From Streptomyces iconiensis (GTDB taxonomy: Bacteria; Actinomycetota; Actinomycetes; Streptomycetales; Streptomycetaceae), in assembly GCF_028657195.3 (NCBI RefSeq), contig NZ_JANCPR020000001.1, positions 186,001 through 250,000 on the forward strand: 64,000 bases of DNA. Reading direction: 5' to 3'. Positions 1 through 10,551 of this stretch are shown here, piece by piece. A program made the translations under genes and the position numbers. How positions within the stretch are numbered: position 1 is the stretch's first letter; the number at the start of each line of letters is the position of its first letter. Below the pieces are notes generated by a model. The model made no database searches. It saw only the letters and a program-made list of their open reading frames with translations, and had not been told where the DNA came from.

Positions 1-194
1 AGCAGCGCGTGGTCATCGGCGAGCTGGCTGCCGCGCTGCTGGAGCGCGCGCCCGAGGGCCTGGACGCGCAGTACGGCGCACTGTTCGCCGAGGCGGCGGA
101 CGAGGCCGGGCGGCTGCGCGTGGTCGTCGACCAGATCTCGTCGCTCACCGATGTCTCAGCGCGTTCGCTGCACAGGGCACTGACCGCGTCATGA
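1..194 (+). CDS. dgt: Deoxyguanosinetriphosphate triphosphohydrolase, C-terminal end (5'-truncated by window)
   Basis: Only about the last 63 codons are visible, ending with TGA at 192-194; the reading frame is open to the window edge. The helical C-terminus ([25 protein letters not shown] then HRALT) resembles the end of actinobacterial dGTPases of the HD superfamily, which hydrolyse dGTP to deoxyguanosine and triphosphate. In Streptomyces, dgt commonly lies just upstream of a flavoprotein reductase gene and dnaG, as here. The HD catalytic core lies outside the window, so the call rests on the tail and on gene order. Confidence 0.6.
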   Translation, partial: QRVVIGELAAALLERAPEGLDAQYGALFAEAADEAGRLRVVVDQISSLTDVSARSLHRALTAS

Positions 195-378
195 GCGCGG
201 CGAACCCCACTGGGCAGGCGCACGCCACCACTGGGAACGCGCCGTGGCGTGCGCCCGTCCCTTCTTCCCCCTGCCCCTTCCCGCGCATGCGCCGATGCGG
301 GACGCTCACGTGTGGACGACGGGGGGATCGCACCAAGAGCACGGCCCACAGCGGGCAGCGCCAGCGAGGAGGCATCAA

Positions 379-1659
379 GTGGTCGACGCACATCGGACGT
401 TCGTCATCATCGGCGGGGGACTGGCGGGGGCGAAGGCCGCCGAGACCCTGCGCGCGGAGGGGTTCACCGGCCGCGTCATCCTGATCGGCGACGAGCGCGA
501 CCATCCCTACGAACGCCCCCCACTGTCCAAGGGCTACCTCACCGGTTCGGACGAGCGCGACAGCGTGTTCGTGCACGAGCCCGCCTGGTACGCGGGCGCC
601 GACATCGAACTGCACCTGGGCCAGCCCGCCGTGCAGCTCGACCGCGAGAACAAGTCCGTACGCCTGGGCGACGGCACCCGCGTCCACTACGACCGGCTGC
701 TGCTCGCCACGGGAGCCGAACCGCGCCGCCTGGACATTCCCGGTACGGGCCTCGCCGGCGTGCACCACCTGCGCCGCCTCGCGCACGCCGACCGGCTGCG
801 CGGCGTCCTGTCGGCGCTCGGCCAGGAGAACGGGCACCTGGTCATCGCGGGCGCCGGCTGGATCGGCCTGGAGGTCGCTGCCGCGGCGCGCTCGTACGGC
901 GCCGAGGTGACCGTGATCGAGCCGGAACCCACCCCGCTGCACACCGTCCTCGGCCCCGAACTGGGCGCCCTCTTCGCCGACCTGCACCGCGAACACGGGG
1001 TGCGCTTCCACTTCGGCGCCCGGCTGACCGAGATCACCGGCGAGGGCGGCATGGTGCGCGCTGTGCGTACGGACGACGGGGACGAGCACCCCGCGCACGA
1101 CGTGCTCGCCGCCATCGGAGCGGCGCCGCGCACCGCGCTCGCCGAGTCGGCCGGGCTGGAACTGGCCGAGGGCCCCGGCGGCGGCATCGCGGTCGACGCC
1201 TCGCTGTGCACTTCGGACCCGGACATCTTCGCCGCCGGGGACGCGGCGGCCGTGCAGCACCCCCTGATCGGCGAGAGGCTGCGTGTGGAGCACTGGGCCA
1301 ACGCGCTCAACAGCGGTCCCGCAGCGGCCCGCGCGATGCTCGGCAAGGACGTCTCCTACGACCGTGTGCCGTACTTCTTCTCCGACCAGTACGACGTCGG
1401 CATGGAGTACTCGGGCTACGCGCCGCCCGGCTCCTACGACCAGGTGGTGTGCAGGGGGGATGTCGGCAAGCGCGAGTTCGTCGCCTTCTGGATGCACGAC
1501 AACCGCGTACTGGCCGGGCTCAACGCCAACGTCTGGGACGTCACGGGCCCCATCCAGGACCTGATCCGCTCCGGCGCCCAGGTCGATCCGCACGCCCTGG
1601 CCGACCCCGGTGTGCCGCTGCCGTCGCTGGGCACCACGAACGAGGCGCCCAGCGCCTGA
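379..1659 (+). CDS. FAD-dependent NAD(P)H oxidoreductase, ferredoxin-reductase (BenAd/ThcD) type
   Basis: A 426-residue flavoprotein probably transferring electrons from NAD(P)H to a ferredoxin or redox partner. The N-terminus has an FAD-binding Rossmann motif (FVIIGGGLAGAKAAETL), followed by ERPPLSKGYL, typical of this family. A second dinucleotide fold (VIAGAGWIGLEVAAAARSYG, about residue 155) binds NAD(P)H, and an AAGDAA motif contacts FAD near residue 285; a reductase C-terminal domain follows. The frame is open from 244, but GTG at 379 is chosen because GAGGAGG lies 8 bases upstream and the FAD fold begins at once. The physiological partner is unknown; the dgt-dnaG setting is conserved in Streptomyces but does not reveal it. 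Confidence 0.85.
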   Translation: MVDAHRTFVIIGGGLAGAKAAETLRAEGFTGRVILIGDERDHPYERPPLSKGYLTGSDERDSVFVHEPAWYAGADIELHLGQPAVQLDRENKSVRLGDGTRVHYDRLLLATGAEPRRLDIPGTGLAGVHHLRRLAHADRLRGVLSALGQENGHLVIAGAGWIGLEVAAAARSYGAEVTVIEPEPTPLHTVLGPELGALFADLHREHGVRFHFGARLTEITGEGGMVRAVRTDDGDEHPAHDVLAAIGAAPRTALAESAGLELAEGPGGGIAVDASLCTSDPDIFAAGDAAAVQHPLIGERLRVEHWANALNSGPAAARAMLGKDVSYDRVPYFFSDQYDVGMEYSGYAPPGSYDQVVCRGDVGKREFVAFWMHDNRVLAGLNANVWDVTGPIQDLIRSGAQVDPHALADPGVPLPSLGTTNEAPSA

Positions 1660-1756
1660 GTGGGGTGCCGGGACCCGCGTGATGCCCGTATGGGGTGTAC
1701 GGGATAAATTGCCCCTGACGTCACGACGCGCACGGCGAGCTAAGGACGAGTGAGCA

Positions 1757-3499
1757 ATGGCGAAGCAGACGGTGGCCGAGCAGTACGTCGACACGCTGGT
1801 GCGGTCGGGCGTGAAGCGCCTCTACGGGGTCGTGGGGGACAGTCTCAACCCCATCGTCGACGCCATCCGGCGCAACTCCGCCATCGACTGGATCCAGGTG
1901 CGCCACGAGGAGACCGCGGCCTTCGCCGCGGGCGCCGAGGCCCAGCTCACCGGAAAGCTCGCCGCCTGCGCAGGCTCCTGCGGGCCCGGCAACCTGCACC
2001 TGATCAACGGTCTGTTCGACGCGCACCGTTCGATGGCACCCGTGCTGGCGCTCGCCTCGCAGATCCCCAGCAGCGAGATCGGCACCAGCTTCTTCCAGGA
2101 GACCCACCCCGACCGGCTGTTCTCGGAGTGCAGCCACTACAGCGAGCTGATCTCCAGCGAGAAGCAGATGCCGCGCGTCCTGCAGACGGCGATCCAGCAC
2201 GCGGTCGGCCAGCAGGGCGTCAGCGTCGTCGCGCTCCCGGGCGACATCGCCTCCGAGGAGGCACCGGACAGCCCGGAGGAGCACGCGCTGGTCACCTCCC
2301 GGCCCACCGTGCGCCCGGGAGACGCGGAGATCGAGGCGCTCGTCCGCATGGTCGACGCCTCGGAGAAGGTCACGCTCTTCTGCGGAGCGGGGACGGCGGG
2401 CGCACACCAGGAGGTCATGGAGTTCGCCGAGCGGCTCAAGTCCCCCGTGGGGCACGCGCTGCGCGGCAAGGAGTGGATCCAGTACGACAACCCGTACGAC
2501 GTGGGCATGAGCGGGCTCCTCGGGTACGGCGCCTGCTACGAGGCCACCCACGAGTGCGACCTGCTGATCCTGCTGGGCACCGACTTCCCTTACAACGCCT
2601 TCCTGCCCAAGAACTGCAAGATCGTCCAGGTCGATGTGCGGCCCGAGCACCTGGGCCGCCGCACCCAGCTCGACCTGGCGATCTGGGGCGACGTACGCGA
2701 GACGCTGCGCTGTCTCACCCCGCAGGTGCGCGAGAAGACCAGCCGCAAGTTCCTCGACCGGATGCTCAAGAAGCACGCGGACACCCTTGAGGGCGTCGTC
2801 AAGGCGTACACCCGCAACGTCGAGAAGCACACCCCCATCCACCCCGAGTACGTCGCCTCGATCCTGGACGAGGAGGCGGCCGAGGACGCCGTCTTCACCG
2901 TGGACACCGGCATGTGCAACGTGTGGGCGGCCCGCTACCTCACACCGAACGGGCGCCGCAGGGTGATCGGGTCCTTCAGCCACGGCTCCATGGCCAACGC
3001 CATGCCGCAGGCCATCGGCGCGCAGTTCATCGACAGGGGCCGCCAGGTCGTGTCCATGTCGGGCGACGGCGGCTTCAGCATGCTCATGGGCGACTTCCTG
3101 ACGCTCGTGCAGTACGACCTGCCGGTCAAGGTCGTGCTGTTCAACAACTCCTCGCTCGGGATGGTCGAGCTGGAGATGATGGTCGACGGGATGCCCGCCT
3201 ACGGGACGAGCTACCGCGACACGGACTTCGCGGCGATGGCCCAGGCGCTCGGGGCGCACGCGGTGCGCGTCGAGAAGCCGAAGCATTTGCGCGGCGCGCT
3301 CCGTGACGTGCTCAAGCACAAGGGGCCGGCGCTCATCGACGTCGTCACCGACGCCAACGCGCTTTCCCTTCCGCCCAAGATCACGCGTGAGCAGGTCAGC
3401 GGGTTTGCGCTCTCGGCCAGCCGGACCGTTCTCGACGGGGGTGTGGGGCGGATGGTTCAGATGGCCCGCTCCAATCTGCGTAACGTTCCGCGGCCGTAG
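1757..3499 (+). CDS. poxB: Pyruvate dehydrogenase (quinone)/pyruvate oxidase, thiamine-diphosphate dependent
   Basis: A 580-residue ThDP enzyme expected to oxidatively decarboxylate pyruvate to acetate and CO2, passing electrons through FAD to quinone at the membrane. The N-terminal Pyr domain has the catalytic-type glutamate in RHEETAAFAAG; the central domain binds FAD; the C-terminal domain has the ThDP-Mg motif running from GDGG (about 435) to NNSSLGMVELE. Length and the opening AKQTVAEQYVDTLVRSGVKR match actinobacterial PoxB. The start at 1757 follows AAGGACGAG. An intergenic hairpin element lies downstream. It is an ordinary metabolic gene with no sign of transfer. Confidence 0.9.
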   Translation: MAKQTVAEQYVDTLVRSGVKRLYGVVGDSLNPIVDAIRRNSAIDWIQVRHEETAAFAAGAEAQLTGKLAACAGSCGPGNLHLINGLFDAHRSMAPVLALASQIPSSEIGTSFFQETHPDRLFSECSHYSELISSEKQMPRVLQTAIQHAVGQQGVSVVALPGDIASEEAPDSPEEHALVTSRPTVRPGDAEIEALVRMVDASEKVTLFCGAGTAGAHQEVMEFAERLKSPVGHALRGKEWIQYDNPYDVGMSGLLGYGACYEATHECDLLILLGTDFPYNAFLPKNCKIVQVDVRPEHLGRRTQLDLAIWGDVRETLRCLTPQVREKTSRKFLDRMLKKHADTLEGVVKAYTRNVEKHTPIHPEYVASILDEEAAEDAVFTVDTGMCNVWAARYLTPNGRRRVIGSFSHGSMANAMPQAIGAQFIDRGRQVVSMSGDGGFSMLMGDFLTLVQYDLPVKVVLFNNSSLGMVELEMMVDGMPAYGTSYRDTDFAAMAQALGAHAVRVEKPKHLRGALRDVLKHKGPALIDVVTDANALSLPPKITREQVSGFALSASRTVLDGGVGRMVQMARSNLRNVPRP

Positions 3500-3627
3500 G
3501 GGGCGTACGTTCTGCGCGTGCCCGCGCTGCGTGTGTGCCTGCGCTCTGTGCGTGCGTGCCCCCTCGTGTGTGTGCTGTGTTCGGGGTGCCCCTGTGGGTG
3601 CGTCGCAGTCCGCGGGGGCGTCGTGGT

Positions 3628-3668
3628 TGTTCGCGCAGTTCCCCGCGCCCCTTTCGGGGGCGTGGCCC
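3628..3668 (+). repeat. Streptomyces intergenic hairpin element (GCAGTTCCCCGCGCC type)
   Basis: The word GCGCAGTTCCCCGCGCC followed by CCTTTCGGGGGCG folds into a short GC hairpin. The same element is scattered through intergenic regions of many Streptomyces chromosomes. It lies between poxB and dnaG and could attenuate read-through, but it lacks a U-tract. Confidence 0.6.
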
Positions 3669-3710
3669 CTCACTGGTGAGGGTGTCGGCGTGGCGCCGTA
3701 GACTTCCTTT

Positions 3711-5624
3711 GTGGCTGGGAGGATCAACGACGAGGACGTGAAGGCGGTCAGGGACGCGGTCCCGATCGACTCCGTGGTGTCGGAGTATCTCCAGCTCCGT
3801 AACGCGGGGGGTGGCAACCTCAAGGGGCTGTGTCCCTTCCATGACGAGAAGTCGCCTTCCTTCCACGTCAGCCCCAGCAAGGGCTTCTTCCACTGCTTCG
3901 GCTGCCAGGAGGGCGGGGACACTCTCGACTTCGTGATGAAGGTCGACCACCTGTCCTTCTCCGAGTCCGTCGAGCGGCTCGCCGCGCGTGCCGGAATCAC
4001 GCTGCGGTACGAGGAGGGCGGGTACGGCAGGGCCTCCCAGCAGGGGGAGCGCACCCGGCTGGTCGAGGCACACAAGATCGCGGCGCGGTTCTACGCCGAG
4101 CAGCTCGACGGGCCCGAGGCCGAGATCGGGCGCCGCTTCCTGGCCGAGCGCGGCTTCGACCAGGCGTCGGCGCAGCACTTCGGTGTCGGCTACGCGCCCG
4201 CCGGCTGGGACCACCTGGTGCGGTACCTGCGCGGGCAGGGCTTCAGCGACAAGGAGCTGACCCTCTCGGGGCTGGCCCAGGAGGCACGTAACGGGCGGCC
4301 GATCGACCGGTTCCGCGGGCGGCTGATGTGGCCCATCAGGGACATCACGGGTGACGTGGTCGGCTTCGGCGCGCGCAAGCTGCGCGAGGACGACCAGGGC
4401 CCCAAGTACCTCAACACCCCCGAGACGCCCATCTACCGCAAATCACAGGTGCTCTACGGCATCGACCTGGCCAAGCGCGAGATCGCCAAGGCCAACCGCG
4501 CGGTCGTCGTCGAGGGGTACACCGACGTGATGGCCTGCCACCTCGCCGGGGTGACGACTGCCATCGCCACCTGCGGTACGGCGTTCGGCGGCGAGCACGT
4601 GAAGATCCTGCGCCGGGTGCTGATGGACAACTCCCAGTCCGAGGTCGTCTTCACCTTCGACGGCGACGCGGCGGGCCAGAAGGCCGCGCTGCGTGCCTTC
4701 GAGGACGACCAGAAGTTCGCCGCGCGTACCTCGATCGCCATCACACCCGGCGGTATGGACCCGTGCGACCTGCGGCTCGCCGAGGGTGACGACGCGGTCA
4801 GCAAGGTCGTCGAGAGCCGTGCGCCCCTCTTCAGGTTCGCGATGCAGTCGATCGTGGACCGGCACAACCTCGATACGGCGGGCGGCCGTTCGGCCGCGCT
4901 GGAGGAGGCGGCGCCGGTCATCGCACAGATCAAGGACGGCGGCGTCCAGCACGAGAGCGCCGTCGAGCTGGCCGGTCTGCTGGGCATCGTGGACGAACAG
5001 TTCGTGGTGCGCCGGGTCGGCAAGCTCGCGCGGTGGGCGCGCGAGCGGGGCCAGCAGGCGCCCCGCGGCGCCCGTAATCCCCGGGCCACCGAGGCGCCGC
5101 CCATGGAGGCACCGGCCGTGCCGCGCGGGCCCGCGCTCAATCTGCGCAGCCCCGCGCACCGCGTCGAACGGGAGCTGCTGAAGCTGGCGCTCCAGCGGCC
5201 CGAACTGGTCTCGCCGGCGTTCGACGCCTACGGGGCCGACGAGTTCACGGCGCCGCCGTACGCTGTCGTGCGCCAGACCATCGAGGTGGCGGGTGGCGCT
5301 GAGGCGGGCGTCTCCGACAGCGGTTTCCTCGCACGGGTGCGGGACGCGGCGACGGACGACGCGGTGCGTTCCCTCGTGACCGAGCTGGCCGTCGAGCCGC
5401 TGCTCGCCGCGCGCAACAGGCAGCCCGACGAGGCGTACGCCGGCGAGCAGTTGGTCGCCGTGCGCCGGGCAGCGGTGAACACCCGTATCGCCGACCTGGA
5501 GGGCACGGCACGCCGTCTGGAGGCCCGCCAGGACTTCGTGCAGTCGGCGGCGGTGCGCCAGCAGATCTGGACGCTCCAGCAGTACGGCACGGCGCTGGGC
5601 GAGCGGGGCGCAGCCGCGCTCTGA
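3711..5624 (+). CDS. dnaG: DNA primase DnaG
   Basis: A 637-residue primase that synthesises RNA primers at the replication fork. The N-terminal CHC2 zinc ribbon is intact (Cys41, His44, Cys62, Cys65 in LCPFHDEKS and FHCFGCQEGG). The Toprim catalytic core follows, with the conserved glutamate in VVVEGYTDVM (about 268) and the metal-binding DGDAAGQ (about 318). The remaining ~190 residues form the helicase-interacting C-terminal region, preceded by an Ala/Pro/Arg-rich linker around residue 455. GTG at 3711 gives the canonical MAGRINDEDV start. A primary sigma factor gene follows, echoing the bacterial dnaG-sigma-70 macromolecular-synthesis order. Confidence 0.97.
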   Translation: MAGRINDEDVKAVRDAVPIDSVVSEYLQLRNAGGGNLKGLCPFHDEKSPSFHVSPSKGFFHCFGCQEGGDTLDFVMKVDHLSFSESVERLAARAGITLRYEEGGYGRASQQGERTRLVEAHKIAARFYAEQLDGPEAEIGRRFLAERGFDQASAQHFGVGYAPAGWDHLVRYLRGQGFSDKELTLSGLAQEARNGRPIDRFRGRLMWPIRDITGDVVGFGARKLREDDQGPKYLNTPETPIYRKSQVLYGIDLAKREIAKANRAVVVEGYTDVMACHLAGVTTAIATCGTAFGGEHVKILRRVLMDNSQSEVVFTFDGDAAGQKAALRAFEDDQKFAARTSIAITPGGMDPCDLRLAEGDDAVSKVVESRAPLFRFAMQSIVDRHNLDTAGGRSAALEEAAPVIAQIKDGGVQHESAVELAGLLGIVDEQFVVRRVGKLARWARERGQQAPRGARNPRATEAPPMEAPAVPRGPALNLRSPAHRVERELLKLALQRPELVSPAFDAYGADEFTAPPYAVVRQTIEVAGGAEAGVSDSGFLARVRDAATDDAVRSLVTELAVEPLLAARNRQPDEAYAGEQLVAVRRAAVNTRIADLEGTARRLEARQDFVQSAAVRQQIWTLQQYGTALGERGAAAL

Positions 5625-6107
5625 GGCTGACCGCCTCCCCCTCCCGGGCCCCCGAGCCGCCGCCCCCGGACTGCCCCGAAGCCCCTGCGGATCGTCTGCG
5701 GATTGCCGGCGGATCGTCCGAGGAGTCCGCGCGGATCGTCCGGGGAGACACTGCGGAGATCGCCCGCAGGTGCCCGCAGACGCCTGCGGACCGCCCTGTG
5801 GGATCCCCGCGGATCGCCTCCTGTGCCCCTCGTACCCCCGTGAACTCGCCTGTTCGTAATGGCGCGTGCGCGCTGGGTCACGCTCAGCGGAAAAACTGCC
5901 CGCACGACCCTCGTGGCGGGAGTGTGTCGTACTCCACACTGGTTTGCGGTGCCTGAGTCCTCGGAGCGGGGCGGTGCTGGCCAGGAGGGGCCGGAGTCCC
6001 CCGCGGATCCGCACACAACGTACGGGATGGAGCGCGGCCCGGCCGCAGCCGTCCCCGTCTCGCACGCCGCCCCCGAACCGGCAGCGATCACACTGGAGGT
6101 CGCCCCC
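5625..6107 (+). other. Intergenic/5' region of the sigma factor with degenerate GCGGATCG repeats
   Basis: This 483-bp stretch has no convincing gene. From about 5690 to 5815 the words GCGGATCGTC, GCGGATTGCC, GCGGATCGTCCG and GCGGATCGCC recur, a degenerate short repeat. Around 5919-5938 there is an interrupted inverted repeat, GTGTG-TCGTACTC-CACAC, that could be an operator for the downstream sigma gene. The sigma-factor frame stays open to ATG 5859, but this upstream part lacks a ribosome site and is not conserved-looking. Confidence 0.4.
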
Positions 6108-7226
6108 GTGCAGACCCAGACCCTGACAACTGCGGCCCCGGCCGCCACGACAGTCCCTGCGGCTCCCGAGCAGCCCGTTTCGGCGGCGCCGCCCGCGCAC
6201 ACCCCGCCGCCCCCCGCGCACACTTCGCCCCCGACCGCCGAGGCCGTGCCCGCGCAACCGGGGCCGCCGGAGGTCGAGTCGGAGGTGCCCCTGCGGCAGG
6301 AACTGCCCGGGAGCGGCCCCTCGGCCGACCTGTTCCGGCAGTACCTGCGCGAGATCGGCCGTATCCCGCTGCTGTCGGCCGCCGAAGAGGTCGAACTGGC
6401 CCGCAGCGTCGAGGCGGGCCTGTTCGCCGAGGAGAAGCTGACCCGCACGCCCGATCTCGGCGGACAGCTGGCGCTGGATCTGGACCAGCTCGTGGTGAAG
6501 GGCCGGATGGCCAAACGGCGTCTGATCGAGGCCAATCTGCGGCTGGTCGTCTCGGTGGCCAAGCGCTACGTCGGCCGCGGGCTGACCATGCTCGACCTGG
6601 TGCAGGAGGGCAACCTCGGGCTGATCCGCGCGGTCGAGAAGTTCGACTACGCGCGTGGCTACAAGTTCTCCACGTACGCGACATGGTGGATCCGTCAGGC
6701 CATGTCGCGGGCGCTCGCCGACCAGGCACGCACGATCCGGGTTCCGGTGCACGTCGTCGAGCTGATCAACCGCGTCGTACGGGTGCAGCGCCGGATGCTT
6801 CAGGAGCGCGGGTACGAGCCCACGTCCGAAGAGGTCGCCGTACACCTCGATCTGACGGAGGAGCGGGTGACAGAGGTGCTGCGGCTGGCGCAGGAGCCGG
6901 TGTCGCTGCACGCGCCCGTGGGTGAGGAGGACGACGTCAACCTCGGTGACCTCATCGAGGACGGCGACGCGCCCTCGCCCGTCGAGTCGGCCGCCTTCCT
7001 GCTGCTGCGCGAGCACCTGGAGGCCGTGCTCTCGACGCTGGGCGAGCGCGAGCGGAAGGTCGTACAGCTGCGCTACGGGCTGATCGACGGCCGCCCGCGC
7101 ACGCTGGAGGAGATAGGCCGGCTCTTCGGCGTCACGCGTGAGCGGATACGCCAGATCGAGTCCAAGACCCTCAACAAGCTGCGCGACCACGCCTTCGCCG
7201 ACCAGCTGCGGGGCTACCTGGACTGA
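6108..7226 (+). CDS. hrdA: Primary-like RNA polymerase sigma-70 factor, HrdA type
   Basis: A 372-residue group 1/2 sigma factor. After a Pro/Ala-rich N-terminus come region 1.2 ([18 protein letters not shown]), region 2 with [19 protein letters not shown] and [21 protein letters not shown] (core binding and -10 recognition), region 3, and region 4 with the helix-turn-helix [19 protein letters not shown] for -35 recognition. GTG 6108 is preferred because GGAGGT sits 7 bases upstream; ATG 6027 and ATG 5859 are in frame without ribosome sites. Position after dnaG matches my recollection of hrdA in other Streptomyces; HrdB itself would carry a longer acidic/Lys-rich N-terminus. The choice among Hrd paralogues is moderately sure. 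Confidence 0.85.
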   Translation: MQTQTLTTAAPAATTVPAAPEQPVSAAPPAHTPPPPAHTSPPTAEAVPAQPGPPEVESEVPLRQELPGSGPSADLFRQYLREIGRIPLLSAAEEVELARSVEAGLFAEEKLTRTPDLGGQLALDLDQLVVKGRMAKRRLIEANLRLVVSVAKRYVGRGLTMLDLVQEGNLGLIRAVEKFDYARGYKFSTYATWWIRQAMSRALADQARTIRVPVHVVELINRVVRVQRRMLQERGYEPTSEEVAVHLDLTEERVTEVLRLAQEPVSLHAPVGEEDDVNLGDLIEDGDAPSPVESAAFLLLREHLEAVLSTLGERERKVVQLRYGLIDGRPRTLEEIGRLFGVTRERIRQIESKTLNKLRDHAFADQLRGYLD

Positions 7227-8405
<1,179 letters not shown>

Positions 8406-8533
8406 GCCACTGAGCCACTGGGCGGCTGAGAGCGGCTGGGCCGCCGGGCGGCTGGGCAGCTCGGGGTAGGGCGCCCTCTCTCCGCCGCGAAGGCGGGCGG
8501 CCACCGCGTAGGTGATCCGGCGGTGCCGGGCCG

Positions 8534-8571
8534 GCCGTGGCCGGTGGGCGGTAGCGCTCACCGGCCACGGC
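8534..8571. terminator. Bidirectional terminator between trypsin and ABC exporter
   Basis: A perfect 13-bp stem, GCCGTGGCCGGTG paired with CACCGGCCACGGC across a 12-base loop, sits between two convergent genes. Confidence 0.7.
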
Positions 8572-8628
8572 TGGAACAGGGAGGCACAGCCCGGGCCAGG
8601 CCGCGGACGGATACAGGGCGGAGATGGC

Positions 8629-10551
8629 TCAGTCCACCTCAGCCACCGCCTCAGCGAACTGGGCCTTGTACAGGCGGGCGTAGGCACCCTTCGCCTCCAG
8701 CAGGGCGTCGTGGGTGCCCTGTTCGACGATCGAGCCGTTCTCCATCACCAGGATCACGTCGGCGTCCCGGATCGTGGAGAGGCGGTGGGCGATCACGAAA
8801 CTGGTGCGTTCCGAGGCGAGCCGTTCCATCGCCCGCTGGATGAGCACCTCCGTACGGGTGTCCACCGAGCTGGTCGCCTCGTCCAGCACCAGGATCACCG
8901 GGTCGGAGAGGAAGGCGCGCGCGATGGTGATGAGCTGCTTCTCGCCCTCGCTCACCCCCGTGCCCTCGTCGTCCAGCACCGTGTCGTAGCCGTCGGGGAG
9001 GGTGCGGATGAACCGGTCGGCGTGCGCGGCACGCGCGGCCTCCTCCACCTGCTCGCGGGTGGCGTCCTGTGTGCCGTACGCGATGTTCTCGGCGATGGTG
9101 CCGCCGAAGAGCCAGGAGTCCTGGAGCACCATGCCGATGCCCGAGCGCAGTTCCTCGCGGGACATGGCGGCGACATCGACGCCGTCCAGCAGGATCCGGC
9201 CCTCGCGCACCTCGTAGAACCGCAGCAGCAGATTGACCAGCGTGGTCTTGCCCGCGCCCGTCGGGCCGACGATGGCCACGGTCTGCCCCGGCTCGACCGA
9301 CAGCGACAGGTCGTCGATGAGCGGCTTGTCGTCGGTGTAGCGGAACGAGACGTTCTTCAGCTCCACGCGCCCGGTGAGTTCGGTCGGGCGCTCGGCGTGT
9401 GCCGTGTCCGGGTCGGGTGACTGCTCTTCCGCGTCGAGGAGTTCGAAGACCCGCTCGGCCGAGGCGACCCCGGACTGGATCAGGTTCGCCATGGAGGCGA
9501 CCTGGGTGAGCGGCTGGCTGAACTGCCGCGAGTACTGCACGAATGCCTGTACGTCCCCGATGGACAGCGTGCCCGAGGCGACCCGCAGCCCGCCGACCAC
9601 GGCGACCATCACGTAGTTGAGGTTGCCGACGAACATCATCGCGGGCTGCATGATCCCGCTGATGAACTGGGCCTTGAAGACCGCCTTGTGGAGGGCGTCG
9701 TTCTGCTCCTTGAACGTTTCCGCCGACTCGCGCTGCCGCCCGAAAACCTTCACGAGGGCGTGCCCCGTGTACATCTCCTCGACATGCGCGTTCAGCTTGC
9801 CCGTCGTCTTCCACTGCTTGACGAACTGGGGCTGTGCCCGTTTGCCCACACGCATGGCGACCAGCGCCGACAGCGGCACCGTCACCAGTGCGACCAGTGC
9901 CAGCAGCGGGGAGATCCAGAACATCACGACGAGCACACCGACGATCGTCAGCAGTGAGTTGATGAGCTGGCCCAGGGTCTGCTGGAGGGTCTGGCCGAGG
10001 TTGTCGATGTCGTTGGTGACCTTGCTGAGCACCTCGCCGCGCGACTGCTTGTCGAGGTACGACAGCGGCAGCCGGGACAGCTTCGCCTCCACGTCCTCGC
10101 GCAGTCTGAAGACGGTGTTGGTGATCGCGCGCGCCGATATCCGCCCCGACCACAGCATCAGCAGCCCCGTGCCCGCGTACACCGCGACGACGGTCAGCAG
10201 CACCGTGCCGACGGCACCGAAGTCGATGCCCTGGCCCGGCGTGAACTCCATCCCCGACAGCATGTCAGCGACGCCGCCGTCCCCCGACGTGCGCAGCCCC
10301 TCCAGGGCCTGTTCCCGGGTGAGCCCGTCGGGGAGCTTCTGTCCGATGAACCCGCCGAAGACCAGGTCGGTCGCATGCCCCAGGATCTTCGGGCCCAGCA
10401 CGCTCAGGCCGACGCTGACGACGAGCACCAGCAGCATCACCAGCAGCCAGCCGCGCTCGGGCCCGAAGCGCCGGATCAGCCGCTTGGCCGACCCGGCGAA
10501 GTCCATGGACCGCTGGTGCGGCGCACCCGCCATCCCTCCTGGCCCGCTCAT
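8629..10551 (-). CDS. ABC exporter half-transporter, catalytically canonical subunit
   Basis: A 640-residue ABC_membrane plus ATPase fusion. The N-terminal ~390 residues hold six transmembrane helices with a long extracellular loop after TM1. The nucleotide-binding domain has Walker A GPTGAGKTT, Walker B VILVLDEATSSVD with the catalytic Glu, and a deviant signature GVSEGEKQL. Its ATG overlaps the stop of the upstream half-transporter (ATGA, 10548-10551), implying translational coupling and a heterodimer. The substrate is unknown; such pairs are usually annotated as multidrug or lipid exporters. Confidence 0.9.
   Translation of the reverse strand: MSGPGGMAGAPHQRSMDFAGSAKRLIRRFGPERGWLLVMLLVLVVSVGLSVLGPKILGHATDLVFGGFIGQKLPDGLTREQALEGLRTSGDGGVADMLSGMEFTPGQGIDFGAVGTVLLTVVAVYAGTGLLMLWSGRISARAITNTVFRLREDVEAKLSRLPLSYLDKQSRGEVLSKVTNDIDNLGQTLQQTLGQLINSLLTIVGVLVVMFWISPLLALVALVTVPLSALVAMRVGKRAQPQFVKQWKTTGKLNAHVEEMYTGHALVKVFGRQRESAETFKEQNDALHKAVFKAQFISGIMQPAMMFVGNLNYVMVAVVGGLRVASGTLSIGDVQAFVQYSRQFSQPLTQVASMANLIQSGVASAERVFELLDAEEQSPDPDTAHAERPTELTGRVELKNVSFRYTDDKPLIDDLSLSVEPGQTVAIVGPTGAGKTTLVNLLLRFYEVREGRILLDGVDVAAMSREELRSGIGMVLQDSWLFGGTIAENIAYGTQDATREQVEEAARAAHADRFIRTLPDGYDTVLDDEGTGVSEGEKQLITIARAFLSDPVILVLDEATSSVDTRTEVLIQRAMERLASERTSFVIAHRLSTIRDADVILVMENGSIVEQGTHDALLEAKGAYARLYKAQFAEAVAEVD

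Noticed and set aside
145..1794. Long leftward open frame opposite the FAD oxidoreductase
   Set aside because: It is the shadow of a real gene in high-GC DNA; it has no ribosome site, domain or plausible composition. The same applies to most other long antisense frames here.
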